64,000 bases of DNA from Clostridia bacterium (GCA_030625965.1 DAOUPV010000005.1:21125-85124), one strand, 5' to 3'; shown: positions 44,464 to 53,829, counted from the stretch's first letter. The notes: generated by a model not told the origin, from the sequence alone. Translations and numbers: made by a program.

Positions 44464-45735
44464 TTATACTATTGGAGGTGTTCCTTCTTCGTTTGCTACA
44501 ACTGCATCGATTTGGATTAAAGCATCTTTAGGTAAAGCGGATACGCCAACTGTTCTTCGTGCAGGAACACCGCCTGGGAAGAATGTTGTGTAAACTTCAT
44601 CTACAGCATCAATATCTGCGATATTTTTAAGGAAGATATTTACTTTGACCACATCGTCCATAGCATGGTCGACACTTTCTACAATTGCCTTGATATTCTT
44701 TAAGCACTGTCCAGCCTGCTCTTTTACACCACCAGCTACCGTTTCACCAGTTTTGGGGTCTAAAGGTAATTGAGCTGAAAGATGATTGTAATGGGAGAAA
44801 GCTACAGTTTGTGTAGATAGAGAACTTTTTGGTGCATTTTCCGTATTGTTTGCTTCTATGATGAGTCCATGTCTGTCTTCAACAGCTTGTGGAGGTGTAC
44901 CATCTCCGTGTGAAACCACTGCTTCAATTTGTACCAAAGCATCCATAGGTAAAGCTGAAGCTGCAACTGTTGTCAGTGCAGGGACATAGGCTACAGCCCT
45001 GGCGATAGCCGAGTCTGGGAAAAATGTTGTATAAACTTCGTTTACGGCATCAATATCCGAGAGGTTTTTAAGGAAGATATTAATTTTAACAATATCGTCA
45101 AAAGGAACGTCGATACTTTCTAAAATTGCCTTGATATTCTTTAAGCACTGTCCAGCCTGCTCTTTTACACCACCGGCTACCACTCTACCAGATTTTGGAT
45201 CGATAGGTAATTGAGCTGAAAGATTATTGTAATGAGAAAAAGCTACAGCTTGCGTAGATAGAGGACTTGTTGGCGCATTTGCCGTGTTATTTGTAAGCTT
45301 TATGAGGTCGCCTGCTTGTGGTGCGTTTGGAATTGTACCTTCACCGTGTGAAAGAAGTGCTTCAATTTGCACCAAAGCATCCATAGGCAAAGCTGCAACT
45401 GCGACGATCGTCCGTGCAGGATCATAGCTTGGGAAGAATGTTTTATAAACTTCGTCAACAGCGTCAATATCTTTGATATTCTTAACGAATACAGTGATTC
45501 TAACAACATCGCTCATAACATGGTCGATGCTGTCTACAATTGCCTTGATATTTTTAAAGCACTGTTCAGCCTGCGCTTTTACACCACCAGCTACCAATTT
45601 ACCAGATTTTGGATCGATAGGTAATTGAGCTGAAAAATTATTGTAATGAGAGAAAGCTACAGTTTGTGAATATGGACCGATAGCTTTTGGTGCATTTTCC
45701 GTGTTTCTTGCTAATACTGCGTTATAACCGCTCAT
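44464..45735 (-). CDS. Protein of three tandem RidA/YjgF domains
   Basis: The 423 residues are three RidA-like domains (about 1-133, 148-280 and 295-423) with short linkers. RidA proteins are normally about 125 residues, form trimers, and hydrolyse reactive enamines/imines made by PLP enzymes. The active-site arginine is kept in each unit (Arg108, Arg246 and Arg393/394). The conserved GPYSQ is present only in unit 1 (residues 20-24) and becomes PLSTQ and SLSTQ in units 2 and 3. The catalytic-region glutamate is Glu125, Glu271 and Asp410. Unit 2 has a short insertion after its arginine. A 51-bp stretch is identical between units 2 and 3 (44683-44733 and 45124-45174). The gene is flanked by IS remnants. 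Its partner enzyme is unknown. Confidence 0.92.
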   Translation of the reverse strand: MSGYNAVLARNTENAPKAIGPYSQTVAFSHYNNFSAQLPIDPKSGKLVAGGVKAQAEQCFKNIKAIVDSIDHVMSDVVRITVFVKNIKDIDAVDEVYKTFFPSYDPARTIVAVAALPMDALVQIEALLSHGEGTIPNAPQAGDLIKLTNNTANAPTSPLSTQAVAFSHYNNLSAQLPIDPKSGRVVAGGVKEQAGQCLKNIKAILESIDVPFDDIVKINIFLKNLSDIDAVNEVYTTFFPDSAIARAVAYVPALTTVAASALPMDALVQIEAVVSHGDGTPPQAVEDRHGLIIEANNTENAPKSSLSTQTVAFSHYNHLSAQLPLDPKTGETVAGGVKEQAGQCLKNIKAIVESVDHAMDDVVKVNIFLKNIADIDAVDEVYTTFFPGGVPARRTVGVSALPKDALIQIDAVVANEEGTPPIV

Positions 45736-45757
45736 GATAGTATTCTCCTCTTAGATA

Positions 45758-45786
45758 AATTTAATAATAACCAAATTCCACGTCAA
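45758..45786 (-). promoter_or_regulatory. Possible promoter of the triple-RidA gene
   Basis: TTGACG (45781-45786), 17 bases and TAAATT (45758-45763) on the minus strand precede an AGAGGAG site and the ATG. The leader would be only about 20 bases. Confidence 0.5.
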
Positions 45787-45962
45787 ATTATAATCTCTTT
45801 CATTTGTGTCCAACTTACGAAGAATTTAGGAAATATCCTCTCCATTGTAGCATCTACAACACCGCCTACCCAAATATTTTGTGTAAATCAGAAGATTTCT
45901 GTGTGTAAACAGACCCCATAAAACATCCTGAAGCTAAAATCGTAGTATTCAATTGTGTCATC

Positions 45963-47108
45963 TCAAGACAAGCATTTTTCATAAACGTCCTTGTAGGGAT
46001 ACTTTTCAGATAGCTTCATAATCACATACCTAGCAGTCTTGATTATTTTTGCGGCAAAAAACACATACTTCAAGCGGAATATCTTTATTTGCTGTCTGTA
46101 TTCTGAACTGCTTAAAGAATCAAATTTGAACATCAAAAACAGGTTGTATGAAAGCATCATCATCTGAAACACTGCCTCATTTGCCCAAAATGATTTCAAC
46201 AAAAGGTGTCCAACCATCATATCATACTTGGCCTCTTTGATGTAATTCTCGGAGTTTCCACGTTTTTCATAAGAAATCACAACGTTTTCTGAAGGTAGTT
46301 CGGTATTGGTAACGAAGAAAAATATTCGTATTCCGAGCCTTTTATGAGAGATAACTGCGCCCGCTCTTTTTCGGGTTTCAATACGCGAGCCACGACAAAT
46401 CTTCTGTTTTCCCCCCAATTGTTTAGTTTTGTGAAAAGTTCCGTCGTCTCTCTGCCTTCTTCACCTTTGACGAATGGAATAGATGGATCCGTTACTTGTG
46501 AAGCAAGTGTAGGGTATAATTTTCCCTTGATCAAATACTTGCAACCAAGTATTTCTATGGTTTTAATGATTTCCTCATCAAAATAACCACTGTCCATTCG
46601 AAACATGATTTCTAATTCATTCGTTTTGATATTGGCAACGATTACCGAGCTTCTTTGGGTTGTATCCCTTGGTTGCACCTTCTTGATGGCCTTCTACGTT
46701 GATAACGCTGCTATCAATATCAATGGTAATTGATCTCAACTGGCTTTTCGAAAGTAGTTTTTTGAAGACTTTGAAATTGATGTCTCTGAACATCTGAGTT
46801 GTCTTGTAGCTGAAGTTTCCTAAAAATCTTGATACTGTTTCAGGTTCTTTTACCCGAATATCATACTCCGCAATCAGCGGATCGTTTTGAAGTAGTTTTA
46901 ACCGCTCTAATTTATCAATCCCAATAAAGTGTCCGCAAAGCATAGTCTTTATATGATTCATTTTGATTTTATTCGCTGATTCATTATCAAACACAAGGTC
47001 ATTTTCGATGAGTTCAAAAATACCATTGCTCTTAGCATTCTCAAGGAGTATAAAAAGACCTGCGTTTGATGTTAGATTCTTCGCTTTAAAATCAATTTTG
47101 TTAATCAT
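45963..47108 (-). pseudogene. Decayed IS1380/IS4-type transposase
   Basis: Three overlapping fragments in different frames (47108-46617, 46678-46277, 46418-45963) together encode one DDE transposase, so at least two frameshifts are present. The first piece has TIDIDSSVINVEGHQEGATK with a catalytic aspartate, and the second has MFRMDSGYFDEE. The third has YEKRGNSENYIKEAKYD, which fits the Y-x2-R-x3-E-x6-K signature of the IS4/IS1380 superfamily. The product cannot be made as one protein without frameshifting. Confidence 0.85.
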
Positions 47109-47490
47109 AGTTGGCTCCTTCGCATAGCATTTATTACTATGTTTTTACCCAATATCCAAGCCGAAAAACATAAAAGCAGACTCTTTCAGTTGTTATTTTC
47201 TTTCACCTAATGGGTGAAAGATAGATTTTGGATAACCCCTTATGTATTGCGGTTTCAAGGGGATTTTCAATATGTAGACGTAGAATCTAGGTTGCTGTTA
47301 AGTAGAGTTGCCTCTCCTTCACTCGTGCATTCTCTATGAAGGCCTTCTCCTCGTAGGTAGTCATGATGAATTCGCCTGTCTCCCGTATCAGATTGTCAGT
47401 TCCCCTATACCTAGCACGTATATTGTTTCCGATACTATGCTCATATTATTATTCCCCTTGAAACGTTGTGCACATCTGAAATATACCCCA
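47109..47490. other. Non-coding flank of the IS1380-type element with hairpins and a small coding remnant
   Basis: No intact gene is seen. Two hairpins lie at 47200-47220 (CTTTCACC/GGTGAAAG) and 47236-47262 (CCCCTT/AAGGGG), probably part of the insertion element's left end. On the minus strand 47287-47445 is an open stretch of 52 codons with no start at its head (internal ATG, then TTYEEKAFIENARVKERQL). It may be the tail of a destroyed gene, and I do not recognise it. Confidence 0.4.
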
Positions 47491-48009
47491 CTAATAGAGA
47501 AGCAGCCCTACCAGACCGGAACAGATAATAATGATTGCCGGATTGAATCGTTCGCTGGCGAAGAGCCCCAATGCGGCCAAGAATATCAGCATCCCCTTCA
47601 GATCGACAATCGAATTCGGCGACAGAATGATGGCTGTGGAAGCGATCAGGGCCACTGCGACCAGCTTGATGATCTCCAGCACACTCTGATAGGCATGATG
47701 TCCGCGAACCTTCTGGAACATGACCGCCAACATGAGACAGATCAGAAAGGAAGGCAAAACCACGCCCAATGTGGCAAATAGGCTACCTAGCACACCATAC
47801 ACCCTATACCCACTGTAGGTGGCTACGTTCAGTGCGATGGGACCTGGTGTAACCTGAGCGATGGCGATAGCATCGAGGAACTCCCCTTGGCTTATCCAAT
47901 TCAGTTTTATTACGATTTCGTTCTGGATCAGGGGCAGCATGGCCAAGCCCCCGCCGAAACTGAATAATCCTACTTTGAAAAACGTGAAAAACAGAGTCAT
48001 AAGTATCAT
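47491..48009 (-). CDS. Chromate transporter ChrA, second half (CHR domain)
   Basis: The 172-residue single CHR domain has about five to six membrane segments. It starts MILMTLFFTFFKVGLFSFGG and carries GGLAMLPLIQNEI and VTPGPIALNVATYSGYR, the CHR signature. Many Firmicutes encode ChrA as two short proteins of opposite membrane topology, which together export chromate. It overlaps the partner by 4 bases (ATGA). Chromate is the family substrate, but sulfate or another oxyanion is possible. Confidence 0.9.
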   Translation of the reverse strand: MILMTLFFTFFKVGLFSFGGGLAMLPLIQNEIVIKLNWISQGEFLDAIAIAQVTPGPIALNVATYSGYRVYGVLGSLFATLGVVLPSFLICLMLAVMFQKVRGHHAYQSVLEIIKLVAVALIASTAIILSPNSIVDLKGMLIFLAALGLFASERFNPAIIIICSGLVGLLLY

Positions 48010-48551
48010 TTCTTCGCCTCCCGCAGTACATACCAGGAATAACCGAGTCCGAATGTCACCCCGATCAGTATCAGCACGATGGGGTTTATCCTGAAAAGCA
48101 GGAAAAGAGTAAAGAATATGATGAGAAAAACTGCTTTCGTGAGATTCCAGTTCATTTTTCTGGCCATGGTAAAAGCGAAATATAGAATCAAGGCTACCAC
48201 AGCGGGGCGTATACCCATGAAGAAACGCATCACAACCGGATTCTCACCTATCTTTGCAAAGAAATAGCTAATAGTGCTGATTACCATGAAGGACGGCATA
48301 ACGCTGCCCAGCACGGCTATAACTGCACCCTTAGGGCCTTTCAGGCGATATCCGATGAATGTCGCACAGTTGACTGCGAGTGATCCTGGCATACCTTGCA
48401 CCAAGGATAGGTATTCCTGAAACTCTTCCTCTTCGATCAACAGTGTCTTGATCACAAAATGATTGCGCATGACCGGTAAGATGGCATATCCTCCACCCAG
48501 AGTGAAAAATGCTATTTTAAAAAATTGTGAAAACAATGATATATTACGCAT
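48006..48551 (-). CDS. Chromate transporter ChrA, first half (CHR domain)
   Basis: The 181 residues from ATG 48551 (MRNISLFSQFFKIAFFTLGG), behind GGAAGGAG, show a second CHR domain with GGGYAILPVMRNHF and GMPGSLAVNCATFIGYR. A longer frame upstream runs through the terminator hairpin and is not used. It is paired with the following gene as a heteromeric transporter. Confidence 0.9.
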   Translation of the reverse strand: MRNISLFSQFFKIAFFTLGGGYAILPVMRNHFVIKTLLIEEEEFQEYLSLVQGMPGSLAVNCATFIGYRLKGPKGAVIAVLGSVMPSFMVISTISYFFAKIGENPVVMRFFMGIRPAVVALILYFAFTMARKMNWNLTKAVFLIIFFTLFLLFRINPIVLILIGVTFGLGYSWYVLREAKK

Positions 48552-48569
48552 ACTTACTCCTTCCCACTC

Positions 48570-48625
48570 ACTGTAGTAGAAATGAATAAACATTACAAGA
48601 AAAAAAAGCCGTATGAACGGCTTTT
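48570..48625 (-). promoter_or_regulatory. Terminator of the ars operon and promoter of chrA pair
   Basis: The stem AAAAGCCGT/ACGGCTTTT (48604-48625) with eight following T on the minus strand ends the ars transcript. It is immediately followed by TTGTAA (48593-48598), 17 bases and TACAGT (48570-48575), a likely promoter for the chrA genes. Confidence 0.75.
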
Positions 48626-48640
48626 CTGTAGTCATGCTAA

Positions 48641-48964
48641 TTATTTTTCGCAACTGGCATCGGCGGTCCCTGCAATGATCTCCTCGTAATCCGAGATGCA
48701 GTCATGAGTCCAGCAATCGTCCGCTCCCGCAGATTCCCTCATGGTCAGAGCAAAGATATCCGCGATTTCCTCTCGGCTGGCTCCAGCCGCTATCGCACCC
48801 TTGAAGTGCTTTCTTACGCAAGGCTTGGACCTTCCCTTGATGGATAGAGCGAAACAGACAAGTTGGTATGTCTTTTCATCCAACGTTCTGTTCTTTGCAT
48901 AAAGCTCATCGATTTCATCCATCTTCTTAGTGAATTCTCCATAATACTTTTCTAGAAATCGCAT
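48641..48964 (-). CDS. Carboxymuconolactone decarboxylase/AhpD-like protein
   Basis: The 107-residue helical CMD-family protein has the family core in LVCFALSIKGRSKPCVRKHF and GASREEIADIFAL. AhpD-type members use a CxxCxxxH motif. Here the first cysteine is replaced by serine (SKPCVRKH), while extra cysteines lie near the C-terminus (DDCWTHDC, SCEK). It is therefore either a redox protein with different cysteine pairing or a non-redox relative. It lies last in an arsenic operon after a small thiol redox protein, which suggests detoxification chemistry. Confidence 0.8.
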   Translation of the reverse strand: MRFLEKYYGEFTKKMDEIDELYAKNRTLDEKTYQLVCFALSIKGRSKPCVRKHFKGAIAAGASREEIADIFALTMRESAGADDCWTHDCISDYEEIIAGTADASCEK

Positions 48965-48989
48965 CTTATATACCCCCTGAAATATTTGT

Positions 48990-49217
48990 CTACAGCATCT
49001 CTACGATCTTCTTGGATTTCAGTACCTTGCCGCTAGAAACCACCTTGCCGTCGATAACCAGTGCCGGTGTGCTCATCACACCATAGGCCATAATATCCTT
49101 CATGTCCTCTATCTTGACAATCTCTGCTTCGATGCCTTTAGCTTCTACAGCATCCTGCACTGTCTGATAGAGTTGCTTGCACTTCTTACATCCTGTTCCC
49201 AATACTTCTATTTTCAT
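48990..49217 (-). CDS. Small thioredoxin-fold protein (redox-active disulfide protein 2 family)
   Basis: The 75 residues start at ATG 49217 (MKIEVLGTGCKKCKQLYQ), after GGAGGA. The family has a thioredoxin-like fold with a CxxC site (CKKC, residues 10-13) and a cis-proline-type segment STPALVIDGK near 50. Homologues are often encoded next to the permease family found directly upstream here, suggesting metal or metalloid handling or disulfide exchange with it. Confidence 0.9.
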   Translation of the reverse strand: MKIEVLGTGCKKCKQLYQTVQDAVEAKGIEAEIVKIEDMKDIMAYGVMSTPALVIDGKVVSSGKVLKSKKIVEML

Positions 49218-49269
49218 AACTTCCTCCATTAAATTGTAACAAAAACAACCTTTTATTCAAGTCCCACTA

Positions 49270-50277
49270 TCAAATCAGCAGGAAAGAAAACGCGTTGAAC
49301 AGATACCCGATTAGGATAATCCCGCCTGCCACGATACCCACGAAGGTGTATAGTAGCTTGCGTTTGATCACTTTGCTGATCATGATGATGGACGGTAGAG
49401 ATAACGCTGTCACGGACATCATGAACGCCAACACCGTTCCCACATTGACACCCTTCAGGAAGAGCGCTTCCGCGATCGGTATGGTGCCGAAGATATCCGC
49501 ATACATGGGAATACCCACAGCAGCTGCCAGTATTACGGCAAAAGGATTGTTGCTGCCGATGACATTCTCGATGATGTTTTGGGGAATCCAGTTGTGGATC
49601 GCGGCTCCGATACCTACGCCGATCAGTACGAATTTCCATACCTTGATGAAAATGCTTTTGACCTGCTCTGCTGAATATTCCCTTCTATCCTTATGAGTCA
49701 GTTCCTCCAGAGGCACATCGGAGATTTTTCCTTCTTTCACATATTCCTCTACGTATTTCTCCATGCCCATTTTTTCAATGATGGTGCCGCCAGCAATGGC
49801 CAGCAACACGCCGACAACCACATAGACGATGGCAATTTTAAATCCGAAGAAGGATGCCAACACCAATAGTGATGCCAAATCGACAAACGGTGATGAAATT
49901 AAGAACGAAAACGTGGTACCCAACGGAAGTCCCGCGGATGTGAAACCGATGAAAATAGGAATGCTGGAACAACTACAGAACGGGGTTATGGTCCCCAGCA
50001 GCGCCCCCATGATGTTCCCTTTGATCCCTTTCATTCCACCCAGAATCACTCTGGTTCTTTCTGGTGGGAAATAGCTTTGAACGTAGGATATAAAGAAGAT
50101 CAGTACACTCAGCAGTATGAAGATTTTGATTACATCATACATGAAAAAGTGCAGACTCTGTGCGACACGCGTCTGCATATCCATCCCGACCACACTGTCG
50201 AGCAATCTATATACCAAATCGGACAGCCAATCCATCCGAAGAATCAGGCTGTTAAGCCCTGTGAAAATGCTACCCAT
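49270..50277 (-). CDS. Permease of the ArsP / SO_0444 family (DUF318)
   Basis: This 335-residue membrane protein has about eight segments and the family motif TPFCSCSSIP near residue 98, followed by [21 protein letters not shown] cytoplasmic loop (about 175-205) separates two halves. The second half holds GIPMYADIFGTIPIAEAL. ArsP members export trivalent organoarsenicals, while SO_0444-type members are linked to divalent metals. The adjacent arsR and arsC favour an arsenic role. The two cysteines of FCSC are kept. Confidence 0.85.
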   Translation of the reverse strand: MGSIFTGLNSLILRMDWLSDLVYRLLDSVVGMDMQTRVAQSLHFFMYDVIKIFILLSVLIFFISYVQSYFPPERTRVILGGMKGIKGNIMGALLGTITPFCSCSSIPIFIGFTSAGLPLGTTFSFLISSPFVDLASLLVLASFFGFKIAIVYVVVGVLLAIAGGTIIEKMGMEKYVEEYVKEGKISDVPLEELTHKDRREYSAEQVKSIFIKVWKFVLIGVGIGAAIHNWIPQNIIENVIGSNNPFAVILAAAVGIPMYADIFGTIPIAEALFLKGVNVGTVLAFMMSVTALSLPSIIMISKVIKRKLLYTFVGIVAGGIILIGYLFNAFSFLLI

Positions 50278-50297
50278 CTTCTGCCTCCTTGTTACAC

Positions 50298-50639
50298 TTA
50301 TGAATTACAATGCGTGAGATAATGTTCCTTCAGATGTTGTCTTGAACGTTCTTTTTCCAGTGCAGGGTCATCATGTTTGTCCTGCAGCAAGGTTAAGATC
50401 TGTATTAAGATCACATTATCCTTGTTGATGCTGTACTCAATGAACTGATCTTTTCGGACGGTTTCGACCAAATCGGCATCTCTAAGCTTTGCCAGGTGTC
50501 TGGAAATCTTGGCTTGCGGCTCCTCTAGCACACCAGTAATTTGGCATACGCAGGCAGGCCCCTGGTACAGCAGGTCTAAGATATGCAGTCTGGTCTCATC
50601 TCCCATTAGCTTGAAAAGTTCTTCCGTTCCGCTAGACAT
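50298..50639 (-). CDS. arsR: ArsR family metalloregulator
   Basis: The 113-residue winged HTH repressor from ATG 50639 (MSSGTEELFKLMGDETRL), with GAGGAGGG upstream, carries the cysteine pair in ACVCQITGVLEEPQAKIS. This corresponds to the As(III)-sensing CxC of the ArsR alpha-3 helix. It overlaps the arsC stop by 8 bases. An AT-rich dyad overlapping the operon's -10 box is its likely operator. Confidence 0.93.
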   Translation of the reverse strand: MSSGTEELFKLMGDETRLHILDLLYQGPACVCQITGVLEEPQAKISRHLAKLRDADLVETVRKDQFIEYSINKDNVILIQILTLLQDKHDDPALEKERSRQHLKEHYLTHCNS

Positions 50640-51027
50640 ATTCACCCTCCTCAATTTGCTTCAGTAGTTCTATCACTTTGTCTTTTATTTCATCCCGGGT
50701 CTTCTTGAAGAAGTCAATGTCTTTCCCAACGGGATCAACGATCTGCCAGCCCACACGGTATCTAGCTGGCTTGAAAGGGCATTCTACACCGCATCCCATC
50801 GTTACAAGGATGTCCAAGTCCGGAATATCCTCCAGCAGTTTGGGACGATGGTATGTAATGTCGATCTTAATCTCATCCATAACCGAAATGGCATGAGGAT
50901 TGACCTGCTCGGCAGGATGGGTCCCAGCGCTATACGCTTCTATGCCAGTTTTACCCAATTCATTTGTAATTCCTTCCGCCATCTGGCTTCGGCAGGAATT
51001 CCCGATACATATATACCCTATTTTCAT
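50632..51027 (-). CDS. arsC: Arsenate reductase ArsC, low-molecular-weight phosphatase type
   Basis: This 131-residue thioredoxin-coupled arsenate reductase is similar to pI258 ArsC. The P-loop CIGNSCRS gives Cys7, Cys12 and Arg13. The shuttle cysteines Cys79 and Cys83 are in MGCGVECPF, and the general acid is in DPVGKD (Asp98). All needed residues are present, although the spacing between the two later cysteines is shorter than in pI258 ArsC. It is the first gene of the operon. The As(III) it makes would need an exporter, and no arsB or acr3 is seen beyond the ArsP-like permease. Confidence 0.94.
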   Translation of the reverse strand: MKIGYICIGNSCRSQMAEGITNELGKTGIEAYSAGTHPAEQVNPHAISVMDEIKIDITYHRPKLLEDIPDLDILVTMGCGVECPFKPARYRVGWQIVDPVGKDIDFFKKTRDEIKDKVIELLKQIEEGEYV

Positions 51028-51053
51028 ATCATATCCTCCGTATCTCTATATTC

Positions 51054-51096
51054 GCATATCCATATATAAGTATATGCTCTTTCTTCTGGAAGTCAA
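51054..51096 (-). promoter_or_regulatory. ars operon promoter and candidate ArsR operator
   Basis: TTGACT (51091-51096), 16 bases and TATACT (51069-51074) on the minus strand form the promoter. A dyad GCATAT-N12-ATATGC (51054-51077) covers the -10 box and transcription start, a typical place for ArsR to bind. Confidence 0.75.
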
Positions 51097-51125
51097 TAAA
51101 AAAAACACCCTTTCGGGTGTTTTTG
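51097..51125 (-). terminator. Terminator of pnp
   Basis: The stem AAACACCC/GGGTGTTT (51103-51110, 51115-51122) lies 14 bases after the pnp stop on the minus strand. The T run it forms abuts the ars -35 box. Confidence 0.9.
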
Positions 51126-51135
51126 TAATAACTTA

Positions 51136-53298
51136 TTAGTTCTCTTTTTTTATTGCATCTTTGCGGGAAAGTTTCAAACGTCCCTGCTTGTCGTAACCGA
51201 TAGCTTTGACAGTCATCGGGTCGCCCTCTTTGCAGATGTCTTCTACTTTTTCGACACGTTTGTGATCCAGTTGTGATATATGTACCAGACCTTCTTTGCC
51301 GTTTGTTCCGTAAACGCCAGGGATAACCTCGACGAAAGCGCCGAAATCCATGACCTTAACTACTTTACCTTCATAAATTTTGCCCGGTTCTACATTGGCC
51401 GTAATCGATTTAACGATGTCAATGGCTTTCTGTCCTGCAATCTGGTCTACTGCAGCGATATCCACTCTACCGTCATCAGTGATATTGATTTCAGCACCGG
51501 TCTGTTCAATAATCTTCTTGATCACTTTTCCGCCCGGTCCGATTACGTCTCTGATCTTGTCAATATCGATCCACAGAGTGGTGATTTTCGGAGCAAATGG
51601 TGATAAGTCTTCGTTTGGAATAACGATGGCTTCTTCCATTTTGTTAAGAATGTGCAAACGACCTTTCAATGAGGCTTCCAAAGCTTCCGTCAGGATTGCA
51701 CGGTCAATACCGTCGCATTTGATGTCCATCTGCATGGCGGTCACGCCTTCTCTGGTACCGGTAACCTTAAAGTCCATGTCTCCCAGATGGTCTTCCATGC
51801 CTTGGATGTCAGTCAGGATGATTACTTCATCGTCCTCTTTGATCAATCCCATGGCAATACCGGAAACACCAGCAGTAATAGGTACACCAGCATTCATCAA
51901 GCTCATGCTGGAGCCGCAAACACTTCCCATAGAGGTTGAACCGTTGGAGCTCAAGGCCTCGGAAACTACTCGCATCACGTACGGCCACTGCTCATCTGAG
52001 GGTACAACCGGTACAAGTGCGCGTTCAGCCAGGTTGCCGTGTCCTATTTCTCTACGCCCAGGACCACGCATGGGTCTGGTCTCGCCCACACTGAATGGTG
52101 GGAAGTTATAGTGATGAATGTAACGCTTGGTTACTTCCATGGTATTCAATCCGTCTATCCTTTGCTTGTCAGCACCGGTACCCAGTGTTACAGATGAAAG
52201 AATCTGCGTTTCTCCTCTGGTAAACAATGCTGAACCATGCACGCGAGGCAACAGACCCACTTCACACTCTATAGGACGCACCTGATCCATGGCTCTTCCG
52301 TCGACACGAATTTTCTCCTTAAGCATCATTTGACGGATAGTCTTTTTCTCAATCTCGCCATAGGTGCTTGAGAACCATTTCATGTATTCGGGATGCTCTT
52401 CCAGTTCAGCTTCTTTGCCTTCGAAGAAGGAATCTTTCGCTTCATTCTTGCAGTCGCTGAAAATGATGTCTCGCTCGACTTTGCCGACTTTTTCGTCTTT
52501 TGCTTTATATACTACGTCATAGACCGGACCTGAGATATGATCGACAACAGATTGTTTAAAGTCTGCATCGACTTCTTCCAGTTCATAGACGTACTTCTCT
52601 TTAGCTAGTCCCAGTTCCAGTGCTTCTTCTCTGAATTTCTCAATGAAGCGAACGATTTTCTTGATCTCTTCGTGAGCGAGTAGAATTGCTTCCAGTACTT
52701 TTACTTCTGGTACCACTTTGGCGCCAGCTTCCACCATCATAACAGCGTCAAACGTACCCGCTACAGTCAGGTTAAGCAAACTTGTTTCATGCTGCTCTAA
52801 AGTGGGATTCAGAATATACTCGTCATCTATTAGACCCACGCGGATAGATGCAATCGGTCCGGCGAAGGGAGCGTTCGAAATATGTAGTGCTGCGGATGAA
52901 CCAATCATGCCTACAATGTCGTATTCGTTGTCTTCATCGTTGGACAAAATGGTATTAACCACTTGAATGTCATTTCTAAAACCTTTGGGGAACAAAGGTC
53001 TGATTGGGCGGTCCGTCAGACGGCAGGCCAATACACCTTTTTCACTGATACGTCCCTCACGCTTGATAAAACCACCGGGAATTTTACCTGCAGAATACAT
53101 CTTCTCTTCAAATTCCACGGTCAATGGGAAAAAGTCCATTCCAAATCTTGGCTGTTTAGCCATGGTTGCCGTAGAAAGCACCAATGTGTCACCATAGCGG
53201 GCAACTACTGCACCACCGGCCAACTGGGCCATCTTGCCGCACTCCAGAGAAAACTCTCTGCCTGCGATTTCAATCGATTTCTTTAGAATTTTTTTCAA
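51136..53298 (-). CDS. pnp: Polyribonucleotide nucleotidyltransferase (PNPase)
   Basis: PNPase degrades RNA 3' to 5' by phosphorolysis. The 720 residues contain two RNase PH-like domains (the second with [20 protein letters not shown] and [14 protein letters not shown]), a KH domain ([15 protein letters not shown] near 560) and an S1 domain ([17 protein letters not shown] near 630). The start is assigned to TTG 53298 ([18 protein letters not shown]), because GAGGAGG lies five bases before it. A longer in-frame ATG 24 bases upstream has no ribosome binding site. Confidence 0.96.
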   Translation of the reverse strand: MKKILKKSIEIAGREFSLECGKMAQLAGGAVVARYGDTLVLSTATMAKQPRFGMDFFPLTVEFEEKMYSAGKIPGGFIKREGRISEKGVLACRLTDRPIRPLFPKGFRNDIQVVNTILSNDEDNEYDIVGMIGSSAALHISNAPFAGPIASIRVGLIDDEYILNPTLEQHETSLLNLTVAGTFDAVMMVEAGAKVVPEVKVLEAILLAHEEIKKIVRFIEKFREEALELGLAKEKYVYELEEVDADFKQSVVDHISGPVYDVVYKAKDEKVGKVERDIIFSDCKNEAKDSFFEGKEAELEEHPEYMKWFSSTYGEIEKKTIRQMMLKEKIRVDGRAMDQVRPIECEVGLLPRVHGSALFTRGETQILSSVTLGTGADKQRIDGLNTMEVTKRYIHHYNFPPFSVGETRPMRGPGRREIGHGNLAERALVPVVPSDEQWPYVMRVVSEALSSNGSTSMGSVCGSSMSLMNAGVPITAGVSGIAMGLIKEDDEVIILTDIQGMEDHLGDMDFKVTGTREGVTAMQMDIKCDGIDRAILTEALEASLKGRLHILNKMEEAIVIPNEDLSPFAPKITTLWIDIDKIRDVIGPGGKVIKKIIEQTGAEINITDDGRVDIAAVDQIAGQKAIDIVKSITANVEPGKIYEGKVVKVMDFGAFVEVIPGVYGTNGKEGLVHISQLDHKRVEKVEDICKEGDPMTVKAIGYDKQGRLKLSRKDAIKKEN

Positions 53299-53363
53299 AA
53301 TATCCTCCTCTGACTGAGCCATCCCAGTCCAAAAAATGTAAACTATTTATCCTTTACCTTACT

Positions 53364-53392
53364 AGTATAATTGTCTGGGCATTAAAAGACAA
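53364..53392 (-). promoter_or_regulatory. Promoter of pnp
   Basis: TTGTCT (53387-53392), 17 bases and TATACT (53364-53369) on the minus strand lie between the rpsO terminator and pnp, so pnp has its own promoter. Confidence 0.75.
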
Positions 53393-53398
53393 GAAAAA

Positions 53399-53426
53399 TA
53401 AAAGACAGGCTTTCGCCTGTCTTTTT
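53399..53426 (-). terminator. Terminator after rpsO
   Basis: The stem AAAGACAGGC/GCCTGTCTTT (53401-53410, 53415-53424) with a TTTC loop is followed on the minus strand by TTTATTTTTC. Confidence 0.9.
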
Positions 53427-53446
53427 GTATGCAAAGATATTTTTCT

Positions 53447-53710
53447 TTAGCGTCTGATTCCCAGAGTCTGAATTACTGTTCTGTAGCGTTCAAAATCATT
53501 TTCCTGCAGGTAACGCAGGAGTCTTTTACGTTTTCCAACTAACTTAAGAAGACCTCTTCTGGTGTGGTGGTCTTTCTTGTGCACTTGCACGTGCTCAGTC
53601 AGGTGGCTGATACGGTTGGTCAACAGTGCGATTTGCACTTCTGGTGAACCGGTATCTTTCTCATTCTGCTTAAACTCTTCGATAATGTCCTTTTTTTCTT
53701 TCAATGCCAT
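53447..53710 (-). CDS. rpsO: 30S ribosomal protein S15
   Basis: S15 is an early 30S assembly protein binding 16S rRNA helix 22. The 87 residues show [20 protein letters not shown] and [19 protein letters not shown] in normal positions. It lies upstream of pnp, as in most bacteria, but with a terminator and a separate promoter between them. The 90-base leader with GGCG/CGCC repeats could carry S15 autoregulation, which is common but differs between lineages. Confidence 0.98.
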   Translation of the reverse strand: MALKEKKDIIEEFKQNEKDTGSPEVQIALLTNRISHLTEHVQVHKKDHHTRRGLLKLVGKRKRLLRYLQENDFERYRTVIQTLGIRR

Positions 53711-53800
53711 GATCTTTTCCTCCTTATTTTATTTAATCGCCTTTCGCTTCGTAGGGCGTTGAGGAATCGCCAAACCAAACCAAAGGTTCCTACCCGAACA

Positions 53801-53829
53801 ATGTTACCGCAAATTCGGTGTTTTGACAA
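53801..53829 (-). promoter_or_regulatory. Promoter of rpsO
   Basis: TTGTCA (53824-53829), 17 bases and TAACAT (53801-53806) on the minus strand lie just after the ribF stop. The leader of about 85 bases before rpsO holds short GGCG/CGCC inverted repeats. Confidence 0.65.

Noticed and set aside
47308..47781. 157-codon open frame on the + strand opposite chrA
   Set aside because: It is antisense to a clear CHR-domain gene, has no binding site and an unlikely composition.
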